From assembly GCA_017992605.1 (NCBI GenBank), contig JAGOOG010000003.1, forward strand, positions 140,161 through 193,518: 53,358 nucleotides of DNA, read 5' to 3'. Position 1 is the stretch's first letter, and the number at the start of each line of letters is the position of its first letter. Shown here piece after piece: positions 18,661 through 26,598 of the stretch. The notes beneath the pieces were generated by a model. It was not told the DNA's origin, did not search any database, and saw nothing but the letters and a program-made list of their open reading frames with translations. Made by a program: the position numbers and the translations under genes. This DNA is from Deltaproteobacteria bacterium. GTDB taxonomy: Bacteria; Desulfobacterota; Desulfomonilia; UBA1062.

Positions 18661-20502
18661 TCAGGTCACGATCACCCAGATGAACAGCACGGTGAGCGCC
18701 AGGCCCAGGAGCAGGCTGGCAAGCCCGATGGTGGCAGAGAGGAGCTTGAGCGGGATGCTCGGGTGCTCCCGCTTGAGATCATCGAGTTTCCCCTCGGCCA
18801 CGAGGCGCTCATACTCCTCGGGACGGTCCCTTTGCAGCTCTTCCAGGGTGTAGGTGCCCGTGAAGATGAGGCGGTCCATGGGGAACTTGTCCGGCACGAA
18901 GTGCGTGTTGAAGAAGTGGACCGTGAAGATGAAGAGCGCTGCCAGCAGCGCCTCCTCCGAGTGTACCAGGGTCGCCACGTTGAGCACCCAGCCGGGTACG
19001 ATGTATGACGAAAGCTCGGGGTTCCACAGCAGCGCGCCGGAGCCGCCGATGGCGAACATGCCCCAGAACACGGCCCAGAAGTCGAATTTCTCCCAGTACG
19101 ACCACCGGTCGAACTTCGGCTTCTCCCCCCTGTTGAAGAACCATCTGACCATGCCCTTGATGTCCTCCCAGTCCTTCATCCTCGGGAACAGGGAGTCCGG
19201 GCTGAAGAGCCGCTTCGTCCAGCCCTTGAAGCCGACGCCCGGCGGGAACAGGAAGAGCAGGCAGCGCACGGCCACCACCGCGAAGAGCACCATGAGGACC
19301 ACTGCCGCGATGCGGTGGAAGAGTCCGGCCATGGGGGCGCCGCCCCAGAAGCCCATGAGCAGTTTCGCCCAGGCCGCCTTGGGGTACTTAAGCGGGAACC
19401 CTGTGGTGACCAGGGTAAAGAAGGAGAGGATGAGCAGCACGTGCATGGCCCGGTCCATCCGGGAGAAGCGCTGGATGTGCTGGAATCCCTCCTTGTCGGT
19501 CATGCAGGTCTCGGGCAGGATGCCGCTCTTTTCCCGTTCGTGGTGCTCCCAGTAGCTCTTGCGCCACCACAGGAGCGTGTGGGACCAGAAGAAGACGAAG
19601 GTGAATATCAGGAGCCCGGACATGAAGACGAAGGTCCAGAACAGGGCCGGGTAGTTGTGCCGGTCGTGGTAGTCCGGGTGTGCCTTGTAGTCCACGAATC
19701 GCTTGTGGAATCCCGTGTGGCAGCGGCCGCAGTTGGCCACCAGGTTGTCCGGGTGGATGGAGGAGCGCGGGTCGGTCTTGGGCAGGATGTTGTGGGTCTG
19801 GTGGCAGTCGGCACAGCCGGCCACCAGCGTGGCGAACCCGACGCCCTGGACCTTGCCGTGGTAGGTCTCCTCGTAGTACTCCACCACCTTGTCCGAGAGG
19901 TTGTTCCGCTGCATCATCGCCGAATCGTCGTGGCAGGAGACGCACTTGTCGTTGTAGAACATGCGGGCCTCTTCGGGGTATGTCGAAAGAGAGGTGTGGA
20001 ACACGCGGGTGTCGTGGAGGCCGTGGCAGTCTCCGCAGGCCGCGGCGTCGTGGTTGCCCTTGAGCACGGCCTCGGCGTGTCCCGAGGTGACGTACTCGTC
20101 ATTGCCGTGGCACTGGGTGCACACCTCGATGGTGCGGATCTTGATGTCCTTGGTGGCTGCCGTGCGCGTGTGCACGTCCCGGTGGCAGTCCACGCAGCGG
20201 AAGTCCTCCTGGAGGTAGTGAAAGTTTTTCCGATACTTCTCGGCTATTCCGGCGTGGCACTTTCCGCAGGTAACCGGTGCCGGCCGCAGGTGGCCAGTCA
20301 TGTGGGCGTTCAAATCCGTTACGTCACTGTGGCAGCTCAGGCAGCCGTTCTTCGCGTGCACCGAGGCATCGAAGCCGGCGGTGTACATGGCCCCGTAGTG
20401 GCAGTCCTGGCAGGTTCTCGCAGAGGCGAAGACGGGAACCATGCACAGGACCCACGCCACGAAGAGTGTGCAAAAGAATGCCGAGAGATGGTTTCTCCTC
20501 AT
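18661..20502 (-). CDS. Nine-heme cytochrome c fused to a membrane cytochrome b (CbcL-like)
   Basis: The 613-residue protein has a signal peptide, then nine CXXCH heme-c sites (CQDCH, CLSCH, CGKCH, CVDCH, CTQCH, CGDCH, CVSCH, CADCH, CGRCH) in residues 30-275. After that come about six membrane helices of the di-heme cytochrome b561/HydB type. This layout matches Geobacter CbcL-type quinol oxidases, which pass electrons from menaquinol to periplasmic cytochromes; the likeness is from memory. The start at 20502 is chosen because its ATG overlaps the stop of the preceding rhodanese gene (ATGA), which indicates translational coupling. It is the last gene of a five-gene cytochrome/rhodanese operon and likely its membrane base. 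Confidence 0.88.
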   Translation of the reverse strand: MRRNHLSAFFCTLFVAWVLCMVPVFASARTCQDCHYGAMYTAGFDASVHAKNGCLSCHSDVTDLNAHMTGHLRPAPVTCGKCHAGIAEKYRKNFHYLQEDFRCVDCHRDVHTRTAATKDIKIRTIEVCTQCHGNDEYVTSGHAEAVLKGNHDAAACGDCHGLHDTRVFHTSLSTYPEEARMFYNDKCVSCHDDSAMMQRNNLSDKVVEYYEETYHGKVQGVGFATLVAGCADCHQTHNILPKTDPRSSIHPDNLVANCGRCHTGFHKRFVDYKAHPDYHDRHNYPALFWTFVFMSGLLIFTFVFFWSHTLLWWRKSYWEHHEREKSGILPETCMTDKEGFQHIQRFSRMDRAMHVLLILSFFTLVTTGFPLKYPKAAWAKLLMGFWGGAPMAGLFHRIAAVVLMVLFAVVAVRCLLFLFPPGVGFKGWTKRLFSPDSLFPRMKDWEDIKGMVRWFFNRGEKPKFDRWSYWEKFDFWAVFWGMFAIGGSGALLWNPELSSYIVPGWVLNVATLVHSEEALLAALFIFTVHFFNTHFVPDKFPMDRLIFTGTYTLEELQRDRPEEYERLVAEGKLDDLKREHPSIPLKLLSATIGLASLLLGLALTVLFIWVIVT

Positions 20503-21248
20503 TTCACCTGCCTCGTGCCTTCGGAAAATGAATTCCACGCCGCCATGCCACCGAAGAGCCGTGTGACCTTGAACCCCTTGCGGGCGAGGTAGCTGGCAGC
20601 CAGGAAGGAGCGGAATCCCTGGTCATCGACCAGCATCAGGGCGCGGTCGTGGGGCAGTTCATGGTACCGTTCGTGGAGCTGGTGCAAAGGGATGTTGAAG
20701 GCCCCTTCCAGGTGCCCCTTGACGAACCTGTCCCCTGATCGGATATCGAGCACCATGAACTCGGGGTGGCGGGCCATCCAGGCCGTGAACTCGCTGGCCT
20801 TCACCGAGGACACCGGCATGCGCAGCACGCGCTGAACGGATTCGAGCCTGTACCCCGCCGCTTTCCACGCGGGCATGCCCGCCTCGAGCACATATACATC
20901 CTTTATCCCGGCAGCCACCGCCTCGTCGGCGGCCAGGCAGCTACGGGTGCACACCTCGCTCTCGCAGTAAATCACGAGCTTCCTGTCACGGGGGATGCGG
21001 GGAAGGCTGCCCTTGAACTCCTCGCAGGCGATGCACAGCGAGCCCGCGATCCGGTGGTCCAGGCACTCGATGCGGCTCATGACGTTGACCAGGGTGAGCT
21101 GCTCGGTCCTCATCCAGGCATCGAGGGTCTCGGGTTTCACTGTCTTCCATCCCCCTGCGGACACGGGAGAGGCAACGAGCATGAAAGCAAGGGTCACCAG
21201 TGTCATAAGGCCTGTGCGATTCAAAGGACGAACGGGTATGTTATTCAT
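20499..21248 (-). CDS. Exported double-rhodanese protein
   Basis: The 249-residue protein has a signal peptide (residues 1-32, ending SPVSAGG) and two rhodanese-like domains, about residues 35-135 and 145-245. The first has an active-site-like loop with Cys95 (YCESEVC); two further Cys (73 and 76, in LCIACEE) lie upstream in the same domain. The second has VDDQGFRSF where the catalytic loop would be, with no Cys, so it is probably inactive. Rhodaneses carry sulfane sulfur as a persulfide. Its start overlaps the preceding cytochrome gene by eight bases, and its stop overlaps the start of the cytochrome b/c gene, placing it firmly in the electron-transfer operon. Confidence 0.88.
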   Translation of the reverse strand: MNNIPVRPLNRTGLMTLVTLAFMLVASPVSAGGWKTVKPETLDAWMRTEQLTLVNVMSRIECLDHRIAGSLCIACEEFKGSLPRIPRDRKLVIYCESEVCTRSCLAADEAVAAGIKDVYVLEAGMPAWKAAGYRLESVQRVLRMPVSSVKASEFTAWMARHPEFMVLDIRSGDRFVKGHLEGAFNIPLHQLHERYHELPHDRALMLVDDQGFRSFLAASYLARKGFKVTRLFGGMAAWNSFSEGTRQVK

Positions 21249-23070
21249 GGCTCGGCACTTCCTCGTATCCCCAGTCCAGCATCTGGGGGGATGCGTTGGG
21301 AGCCTTGGGCGTCGGGTAATCCTCCTTGAGGAACCGCCCTACTGACTTCACCTTCATCTTGGTGAAGAACGGGGACTTCTCATCATGGCAGTCGGTGCAG
21401 CCTTTGGCCCCATATGTCCGCTTCTTCGCAACCCCCTGCACATTGTGCCAGATCGGCAGGCTTATCGTGTTTCCGAAGGGCAGCTCCGCCGAGGCGACCT
21501 TGCCTCCCTTGAGCTCATAGACCTTGTCCGCAACAAAGACCGCCTTCGTTCTGCCGAGCCGGTTCATGGCCCTGAGCATCTTGGCGATGTCTGCCTCGGT
21601 GGCCACGGTGTGACGCCTGAGCCTTTTCCCAGACACGTCCCTGACCTCCACCGCAGTTATGCCCGAGCACAGGCGGAAGGCCTCGCTCACCACCCGGGAA
21701 TTCAGGGGTATGATCTGTCCCTGGGTCCCCTTCTCCCCGAACCACTGGGCCGTGTGCAGGGCCACAGGCATGTACCGCTCGCCCTGTGAACCCTTCATGC
21801 CCACAATGGCAAGCCAGGGCGTCCACGGTTCCCGGGCCGTCTTGGCTGCATCGAGCTGCGAAATGATCGCTTCCGCGCCCTGTGATGTGTACCTGAAATT
21901 CCTCCCGGTGGAGAGATCCAGCAGGTACGCCCCCAGGGCGGGCAGGCCCGTCACATGGCATGCCGTGCAGGACAGCAGGCGCAGGTGGAACGTGGCGTTG
22001 GGGAGCATGTCCACGTGGGTCTGCACCGGGTTCGGGGCCCTCCCGCCCTGGGCCAGATGGCAGGCGACACAGGTCTTCATGCCGGTCTGCCTGTAATCGC
22101 CGGAGGCGGAGGCTCCGCCGATGCGATGGCCGAGCCTTCCTCCCGGCCCCGCCTCGGCCAGGGTGTGACAGTCCACACACCGGAGTCCCGCCTTTGCATG
22201 GACATCGTCACCCGCGCGGTACTGGGTCCCGGTACGGAGCGCCTGCATGGTCCCATGGCACTGGAGGCAAGAGCCCGACGTGACCTTTGTGCGGATGAGT
22301 CGGCCCGAAAGCCTGCCATCACCGGTGAACATGCCGTTTTTCCAGGAATATGTCACCGCCGGCCTGCTCGAGAATTCCCAGACACCTTTGCCCTCGCCGG
22401 GGGACCACACGCGGCCGGCAACCTCGCCGAGTCCTGCACCGGCAGTGGGAGCCCACCGGTAATTCCGGGAGGCGACCTGCGCGTTACGCCTGTCCAGACG
22501 GTACCCGTTCAGGTGACACATGAGACAGTCACCCTCCAGGACGCCGCTGGCCCTGAAACGGCTGTGGCCGTCCGGCGTGACGCGGGACTGGAAATGGGGG
22601 TTCCTCGGTGAAGAAACGATGCGCTCAGCCTCCACGAGGTTCGACTGCGTACCTGTGGCCCTGTCCAGACTGAGACACTCCATGGGGCCGCCCCCCGGAT
22701 GGACCCGGGCGTTGGCGGCGATCCAGTCGTAGACGGCAACGCCGGCATAGGGTGTGGGGCCGAAATCGTCAGGGATGAGGTCGGGGGGGAGATTCACGGG
22801 CCTGGGGTCGGTCTTCTTCTTCGAGAAGCCCATCAGGAAATGCTCCCCCTGCGTGATCGTGGGATAGTGGTGGCAGGCCCCGCAGGTCTTTTTCGGGCTG
22901 TAGGGGTCCGCAGCATTGTCCGAAGGGGTGATGCGCTCCCCTGCCTCATTGCGCAGCCACACATCGACATGCACGGCAGACACCTGGCCGATGGCCGGGC
23001 GCACCATGAACAGGCACAGCGTTCCTGCCGTGAGGAGGACCACGATGCAGAGAGCCTTTCTCGGCGCCAT
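21241..23070 (-). CDS. Seven-heme periplasmic cytochrome c
   Basis: This 609-residue protein has a signal peptide (residues 1-28) and seven CXXCH heme sites: CGACH, CLMCH, CLQCH, CVDCH, CVACH, CTACH and CTDCH. They are spread widely, with long heme-free stretches of 100-200 residues between some of them, including about residues 365-565. That is unlike compact cytochrome c3 and more like large enzymatic or scaffold multiheme proteins. The family is not one I can name. The wide spacing leaves room for a catalytic or substrate-binding domain, but none is identified. It is the third gene of the operon; a strong hairpin lies just before it. Confidence 0.85.
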   Translation of the reverse strand: MAPRKALCIVVLLTAGTLCLFMVRPAIGQVSAVHVDVWLRNEAGERITPSDNAADPYSPKKTCGACHHYPTITQGEHFLMGFSKKKTDPRPVNLPPDLIPDDFGPTPYAGVAVYDWIAANARVHPGGGPMECLSLDRATGTQSNLVEAERIVSSPRNPHFQSRVTPDGHSRFRASGVLEGDCLMCHLNGYRLDRRNAQVASRNYRWAPTAGAGLGEVAGRVWSPGEGKGVWEFSSRPAVTYSWKNGMFTGDGRLSGRLIRTKVTSGSCLQCHGTMQALRTGTQYRAGDDVHAKAGLRCVDCHTLAEAGPGGRLGHRIGGASASGDYRQTGMKTCVACHLAQGGRAPNPVQTHVDMLPNATFHLRLLSCTACHVTGLPALGAYLLDLSTGRNFRYTSQGAEAIISQLDAAKTAREPWTPWLAIVGMKGSQGERYMPVALHTAQWFGEKGTQGQIIPLNSRVVSEAFRLCSGITAVEVRDVSGKRLRRHTVATEADIAKMLRAMNRLGRTKAVFVADKVYELKGGKVASAELPFGNTISLPIWHNVQGVAKKRTYGAKGCTDCHDEKSPFFTKMKVKSVGRFLKEDYPTPKAPNASPQMLDWGYEEVPSHE

Positions 23071-23094
23071 TATATGCCCACTCTCATCAATGGA

Positions 23095-23130
23095 GCGGGG
23101 CGAGAACCAACGGGACGGTCCTCACCCCGC
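23095..23130. repeat. 14-bp intercistronic hairpin in the cytochrome operon
   Basis: GCGGGGCGAGAACC (23095-23108) pairs with GGTCCTCACCCCGC (23117-23130) over 14 base pairs with two G-U-type pairs and an 8-base loop. It sits between the rhodanese gene and the seven-heme cytochrome gene, 25 bases before the latter's start codon. It has no U-tract. A role in mRNA processing, stability or partial termination between operon genes is likely. Confidence 0.55.
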
Positions 23131-23137
23131 CCGTATT

Positions 23138-24034
23138 TTACGGTTCCATGGGGAGATTCTGATCTGCTGACCACTCCTCGCTGGATCCATCGTACACCTT
23201 GACGTCGGTGTAGCCGAAGGCCTGGGTCAGGGGGAACCACCATCCCGTGGCCACTTTTCCGGTATCGCAGTACAGGACGATTTCCTTGCCAAGGTCTTCT
23301 CCAACCACTTTCACGGCCAGGGCCTTCAGTTCGTCCATGGGTTTGTAGGTACCATCTTCCTTGAAGAGCTGTGAACCTGCGGGCAGATTGACCGCCCCCT
23401 TGACATGGCCTGCCCTGGCGACGAAGTCGAGCTTCTTCTCTCCGCTGAAGAAGGCAGGCTCCCGTACGTCCACGATCAGGGCGCTTCCCACCTTGCCGGC
23501 AAAGGCGTCCTTCGTGAGGAAGATGTCCTTGTTGAACTTGCCCTTATGCTCTTTTTCTTTGGGCTTGGCAGCATCTGTCGAGAGCGCCTTGCCGTCTGCG
23601 GCCCACTTGGTGGTCCCGCCGTCCAGTACAGCCACGCTGGGCACCCCGGCATAGATGAAGGTCATGGCCGCCCGGGTCATGCTGAACCGGTCCGAGGGGG
23701 TGTCGTTGATACCCGCCACCACCACCAGGGAATCGGCCCCGATGCCATTGGAGGACAGGATGTCCCTGAGGTCGTCGTCAGCCGGGAGCTCGTTCCTCAT
23801 GTTGTTCTTGCCCGGTGCCACTATATTGTAGAAGATGTTGATCGCCCCGGGGATGTGGCCGGCTTTGTATTCTTCCACCTTCCGGATATCCACGACCACC
23901 AGGTTCGGGGTCGTCAGGTTCTTCTCCAGCCACTCCACCGATACTACGGGGTCTATCCCGCGGGCCATGACAGCAGCAGGAACAAGGAGCGCAAACGCCA
24001 CCACCATGATTGTGAACGCCTTGAGATGCTTCAT
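23138..24034 (-). CDS. Exported two-domain rhodanese sulfurtransferase
   Basis: The 298-residue protein has a signal peptide (residues 1-24, VPAAVMARG) and two rhodanese domains of the thiosulfate or 3-mercaptopyruvate sulfurtransferase layout. The second domain carries the catalytic Cys in VLYCDTGKVATGWW, while the first has VAGINDTPSDR, without Cys, at the same place, which is the usual pattern. It would transfer sulfane sulfur in the periplasm. AAGGAGGAAGT just before the ATG at 24034 fixes the start; the open frame continues 126 bases upstream, but without a signal peptide. The gene lies 20 bases after the selenocytochrome gene in the same operon. Confidence 0.9.
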   Translation of the reverse strand: MKHLKAFTIMVVAFALLVPAAVMARGIDPVVSVEWLEKNLTTPNLVVVDIRKVEEYKAGHIPGAINIFYNIVAPGKNNMRNELPADDDLRDILSSNGIGADSLVVVAGINDTPSDRFSMTRAAMTFIYAGVPSVAVLDGGTTKWAADGKALSTDAAKPKEKEHKGKFNKDIFLTKDAFAGKVGSALIVDVREPAFFSGEKKLDFVARAGHVKGAVNLPAGSQLFKEDGTYKPMDELKALAVKVVGEDLGKEIVLYCDTGKVATGWWFPLTQAFGYTDVKVYDGSSEEWSADQNLPMEP

Positions 24035-24054
24035 ACTTCCTCCTTCTTTCTTCT

Positions 24055-25293
24055 TTAATGAGTTATGGGTTTCGGGACATGAATCAGTCCCTGATTGGCC
24101 CTGGATCCGTCCTTGAGAAGGGTTCCCCTGGTGAGAAAGTCCTTCCGTTCCGTGTGACATATGTCGCAGGACCGGGTCCGGTCCGTCCGTTTCTTTATCG
24201 TGTGGGCAGGGGTGTCCCAGTAGTTGGGTAGGCGGTCGAAGTGCTCCTGCTTGATGCCTGCATGGACAAAGGTATCACGCACGGTGGGTATGAGCCGCAG
24301 CGTGGTGACCTCTTTGGGGTTTCGCGGATTCTTGCCGAGGATAAAGCCCGGCTTGGCCTCCTTTGCTTCTCCCTTGTGGCAGGTGTAACAATTCCGGTAC
24401 TGGCCTGCTGCATGGCACCCGTAGCAGCTCACCTTGCCCTTGTGGGCGTCGTGCGCCAGACGGGTGCGGAGCGTGTCCGACTTGATGGCCTTGTGACAGT
24501 TCGTGCACTTGGGCCGGTCCTTCACGTCCTGCTTGGTCAGGTATCTCGTGCCGTCCCCGTGCATCTCCTCCTTCTTGTGACAGTCCACGCACATCATACC
24601 CTTCTGGTAGTGAATATCCGTGGAGCCGCCGTATTCACCGGTATATTCAGGGTATACGCGGCCCCCGTGGCAGAAGGCGCAGGTCTTTCCCTCGTTCTTC
24701 TTGATGAACTTATGACCCTGGATAAGCCCGAGGCTGATGCCCGATACCGCAGGGGATTTCACGTGACAGGATCCGCAGGAGGCATGGCAGCTCCGGCAGG
24801 ACTGCTCGAAGACCTTGCTGTCGAAGGTCTTCACCTCCTCCTTGGAGAACCTGGGAAGGACCCCGTGCCGCTGGCCCAAGGAGGTGTAGTGGAGGGCCTT
24901 GCCATAGTTCGCTGCGGCCTTCTTGTGGCAGGCTGCACACATCTTCAGATCGTCGGAGGGCCGCTTGACCATGCCGGCATGGGCCTCTTCCTTGGTGGCC
25001 CCGGCCTCGTCACCCTTGTGACATGAACGGCATCCCTTGGAGAGATGTGGATCCTTTTCCAGGAGCCCGGCATCCACGAGGTAGCCCTTGTAGTAGTCCT
25101 CCGCCCGGACCGGCGGGGGTGCACCCGCTCACCCCGCCCCCTCGACATGAATCTTGGGGGGTATGACCAGGGTTTTCATCTTCTCACCGTCCGTGTGACA
25201 GACCACACAGGAGCTGGTCGTCGCAGATGGAGTGAAAGAGGGAATCGAGACAAAGAATGCAACCAACAAGGAGATGACGTAGAGGTATCTCAT
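24055..25293 (-). CDS. Eleven-heme cytochrome c with in-frame UGA, probable selenoprotein
   Basis: The frame starts at 25293 with a signal peptide (residues 1-24), a first heme site CVVCH (29-33), then meets TGA at codon 55 (25131-25129). The same frame continues without change to 24055, adding 357 residues with ten more CXXCH sites, including the close pair CRSCHASCGSCH. The 17 codons just after the TGA (starting AGAPPPVRAEDYYKGYLVD) have no start codon with a ribosome site but read as normal protein. A hairpin of SECIS type with loop GGUCCG starts 12 bases after the TGA. I therefore read the TGA as selenocysteine, giving 412 residues. Alternatives are a recent nonsense mutation or sequencing error. 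The ribosome site before 25293 is weak. It is the first gene of the cytochrome/rhodanese operon. Confidence 0.75.
25098..25119 (-). promoter_or_regulatory. candidate bacterial SECIS element in the cytochrome gene
   Basis: Counting the T of the TGA as base 1, CCGCC (16-20) pairs with GGCGG (27-31) around the loop GGUCCG (21-26); CC at 13-14 can pair with GG at 33-34 across one mismatch. The loop begins 17 bases after the TGA, and its first two bases are G, as bacterial SECIS rules require. The GGUC core equals that of the classic fdhF element. Confidence 0.65.
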
Positions 25294-25802
25294 TTCAGAT
25301 AACCAGCCCCGCTCCCCATGATGGACACTCGTTCCTCCCCGGGAACCACGCACTCATCGTCACCCCCTCTCCGGAGTACCCACAGATCATGAGGACCCCT
25401 CCCCGCACGTACAATCTATACCTCTTATCAGTACCTTTTACTAAAAATAGTATGACACGAAAAAAAATCAATGTGAAGACTGAGAAAAATAGTATACAGC
25501 CGAGTCTGTGCCCGGTTTCGTATTTCAAGATCTTTTCGTTCGAAATTCATGTTCTTTACCCTGCAGACCGCCCTGGCCACATCGAACATGGCCTTCTATC
25601 TTTCTCATATAACTGGCCTTTTCGTATAGTTCTCATCCTTCTCCCCGTACTGCGCCATGCCCGCTCCCCCCTTCCGTGGGCTTTCTCACGATTTCCACGT
25701 CCCCGGGAGGGATACAATGAATAATACTCTGGGTTCTATGGAATTCAATGACCCCTCGGCCGGGCACGATGGGAGGGTGCCATGGCATGAGCGTGACCCT
25801 TC
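25294..25802. other. 509-base AT-rich gap with direct repeats upstream of the cytochrome operon
   Basis: The stretch 25410-25620 is much richer in A and T than the rest of the window. AAAAATAGTAT occurs twice, at 25443-25453 and 25485-25495, 42 bases apart (four helical turns); the first copy also lies in the inverted repeat TACTA-AAAA-TAGTA (25439-25452). On the minus strand each copy reads ATACTATTTTT and could act as a -10 box, but no convincing -35 pairs with it. No gene is supported here. This is the likely control region of the cytochrome/rhodanese operon. Confidence 0.45.
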
Positions 25803-26405
25803 TCACGCCAGAAAATTCCTCGCCCCGACAAATACCATCTGGGAAGCCAGCGCAGAAAGGACCAGGCCGGTGATCTTGCTCAGGATACGAAGGCCTGTCT
25901 GGCCGATGATTCTCTCGACGGTGGTCGCCAGGACGAGCAGAATGCCCACACACAGGACTGCCCCGACCAGGGCCGCGCACCCGATCAGTTTCTCCCAGGG
26001 GGTGGTAACCTCGGCCCCCATGACGAGCAGCGCACCGGTGGTGGCAGGTCCGACGGTTATGGGGATGGCGAGAGGCACCACGATGAAGCTGCCTGGTTCT
26101 TCACGCTGCAGGGGATTTTCGGCGCCCCTCACGAGGTCCACTGCAGAGAGGAACAGCAGCGCCCCTGCGCCGATGCGGAACGCATCCAGCGTTATGCCGA
26201 ACACGGAGAAGATGGCGTTGCCGAGAAAGTACAGGACGAGGCAGATGATCACGACGTCTATGGTGAGCCACAGGGCCGATCTCCTGCGTTGACCGGAAGA
26301 CAGGTCCTGGGTGAGGGAGAGGAAGATCGACAGCACGAAGAACGGCGTCAGCAGAAAGAACAGCTTGATCCATATACTCACGAGAAGGTGCAACGAATTG
26401 TCCAT
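25803..26405 (-). CDS. MarC family integral membrane protein
   Basis: The 200-residue protein has six hydrophobic segments and the MarC pattern: FFLLTPFFVLSIFLSL near the start, IVVPLAIPITVGPATTGALLV in the middle, and a final GARNFLA. MarC proteins are inner-membrane proteins of unknown function, once thought to affect multiple antibiotic resistance and now generally regarded as uncharacterised. The ATG at 26405 is preferred because upstream in-frame residues are polar and not membrane-like; the ribosome site is a weak GGGGG. The gene stands alone between the cytochrome operon and the crotonase gene. Confidence 0.88.
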   Translation of the reverse strand: MDNSLHLLVSIWIKLFFLLTPFFVLSIFLSLTQDLSSGQRRRSALWLTIDVVIICLVLYFLGNAIFSVFGITLDAFRIGAGALLFLSAVDLVRGAENPLQREEPGSFIVVPLAIPITVGPATTGALLVMGAEVTTPWEKLIGCAALVGAVLCVGILLVLATTVERIIGQTGLRILSKITGLVLSALASQMVFVGARNFLA

Positions 26406-26598
26406 GCGTGCCCCCAGACACCGAGATGTTCTCCGGCGAACCCTTCTATTATGCAATACATGACATGGGAGAGAAGTCAATGGAATCCCCGCAGGGACAG
26501 CTGTCCGATCCATTACGAAAACTCTGTCATCGACACGCAGAAAAGGTTATACAGATTACCGACCACTCCCCCGCCTCTCGGGAGAAAGGAGCCGCTGC

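Noticed and set aside
19315-20592. 425-codon plus-strand frame across the cytochrome b/c gene
   Set aside because: Val/Gly/His-rich shadow of the heme-rich minus-strand gene; no start signal.
25129-25131. Reading the TGA in the cytochrome gene as a plain stop, making 24055-25077 a separate gene starting at 25077
   Set aside because: The 340-residue part would lack a signal peptide, which a c-type cytochrome needs, and no ribosome site precedes 25077. The upstream piece alone is a signal peptide with one heme site and no function. One frame with Sec explains both.
25295-25528. 77-codon minus-strand frame with one hydrophobic segment just upstream of the selenocytochrome gene
   Set aside because: It lies in the AT-rich control region, has no ribosome site, and the hydrophobic run is what AT-rich DNA gives in that frame. 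I treat it as noncoding.
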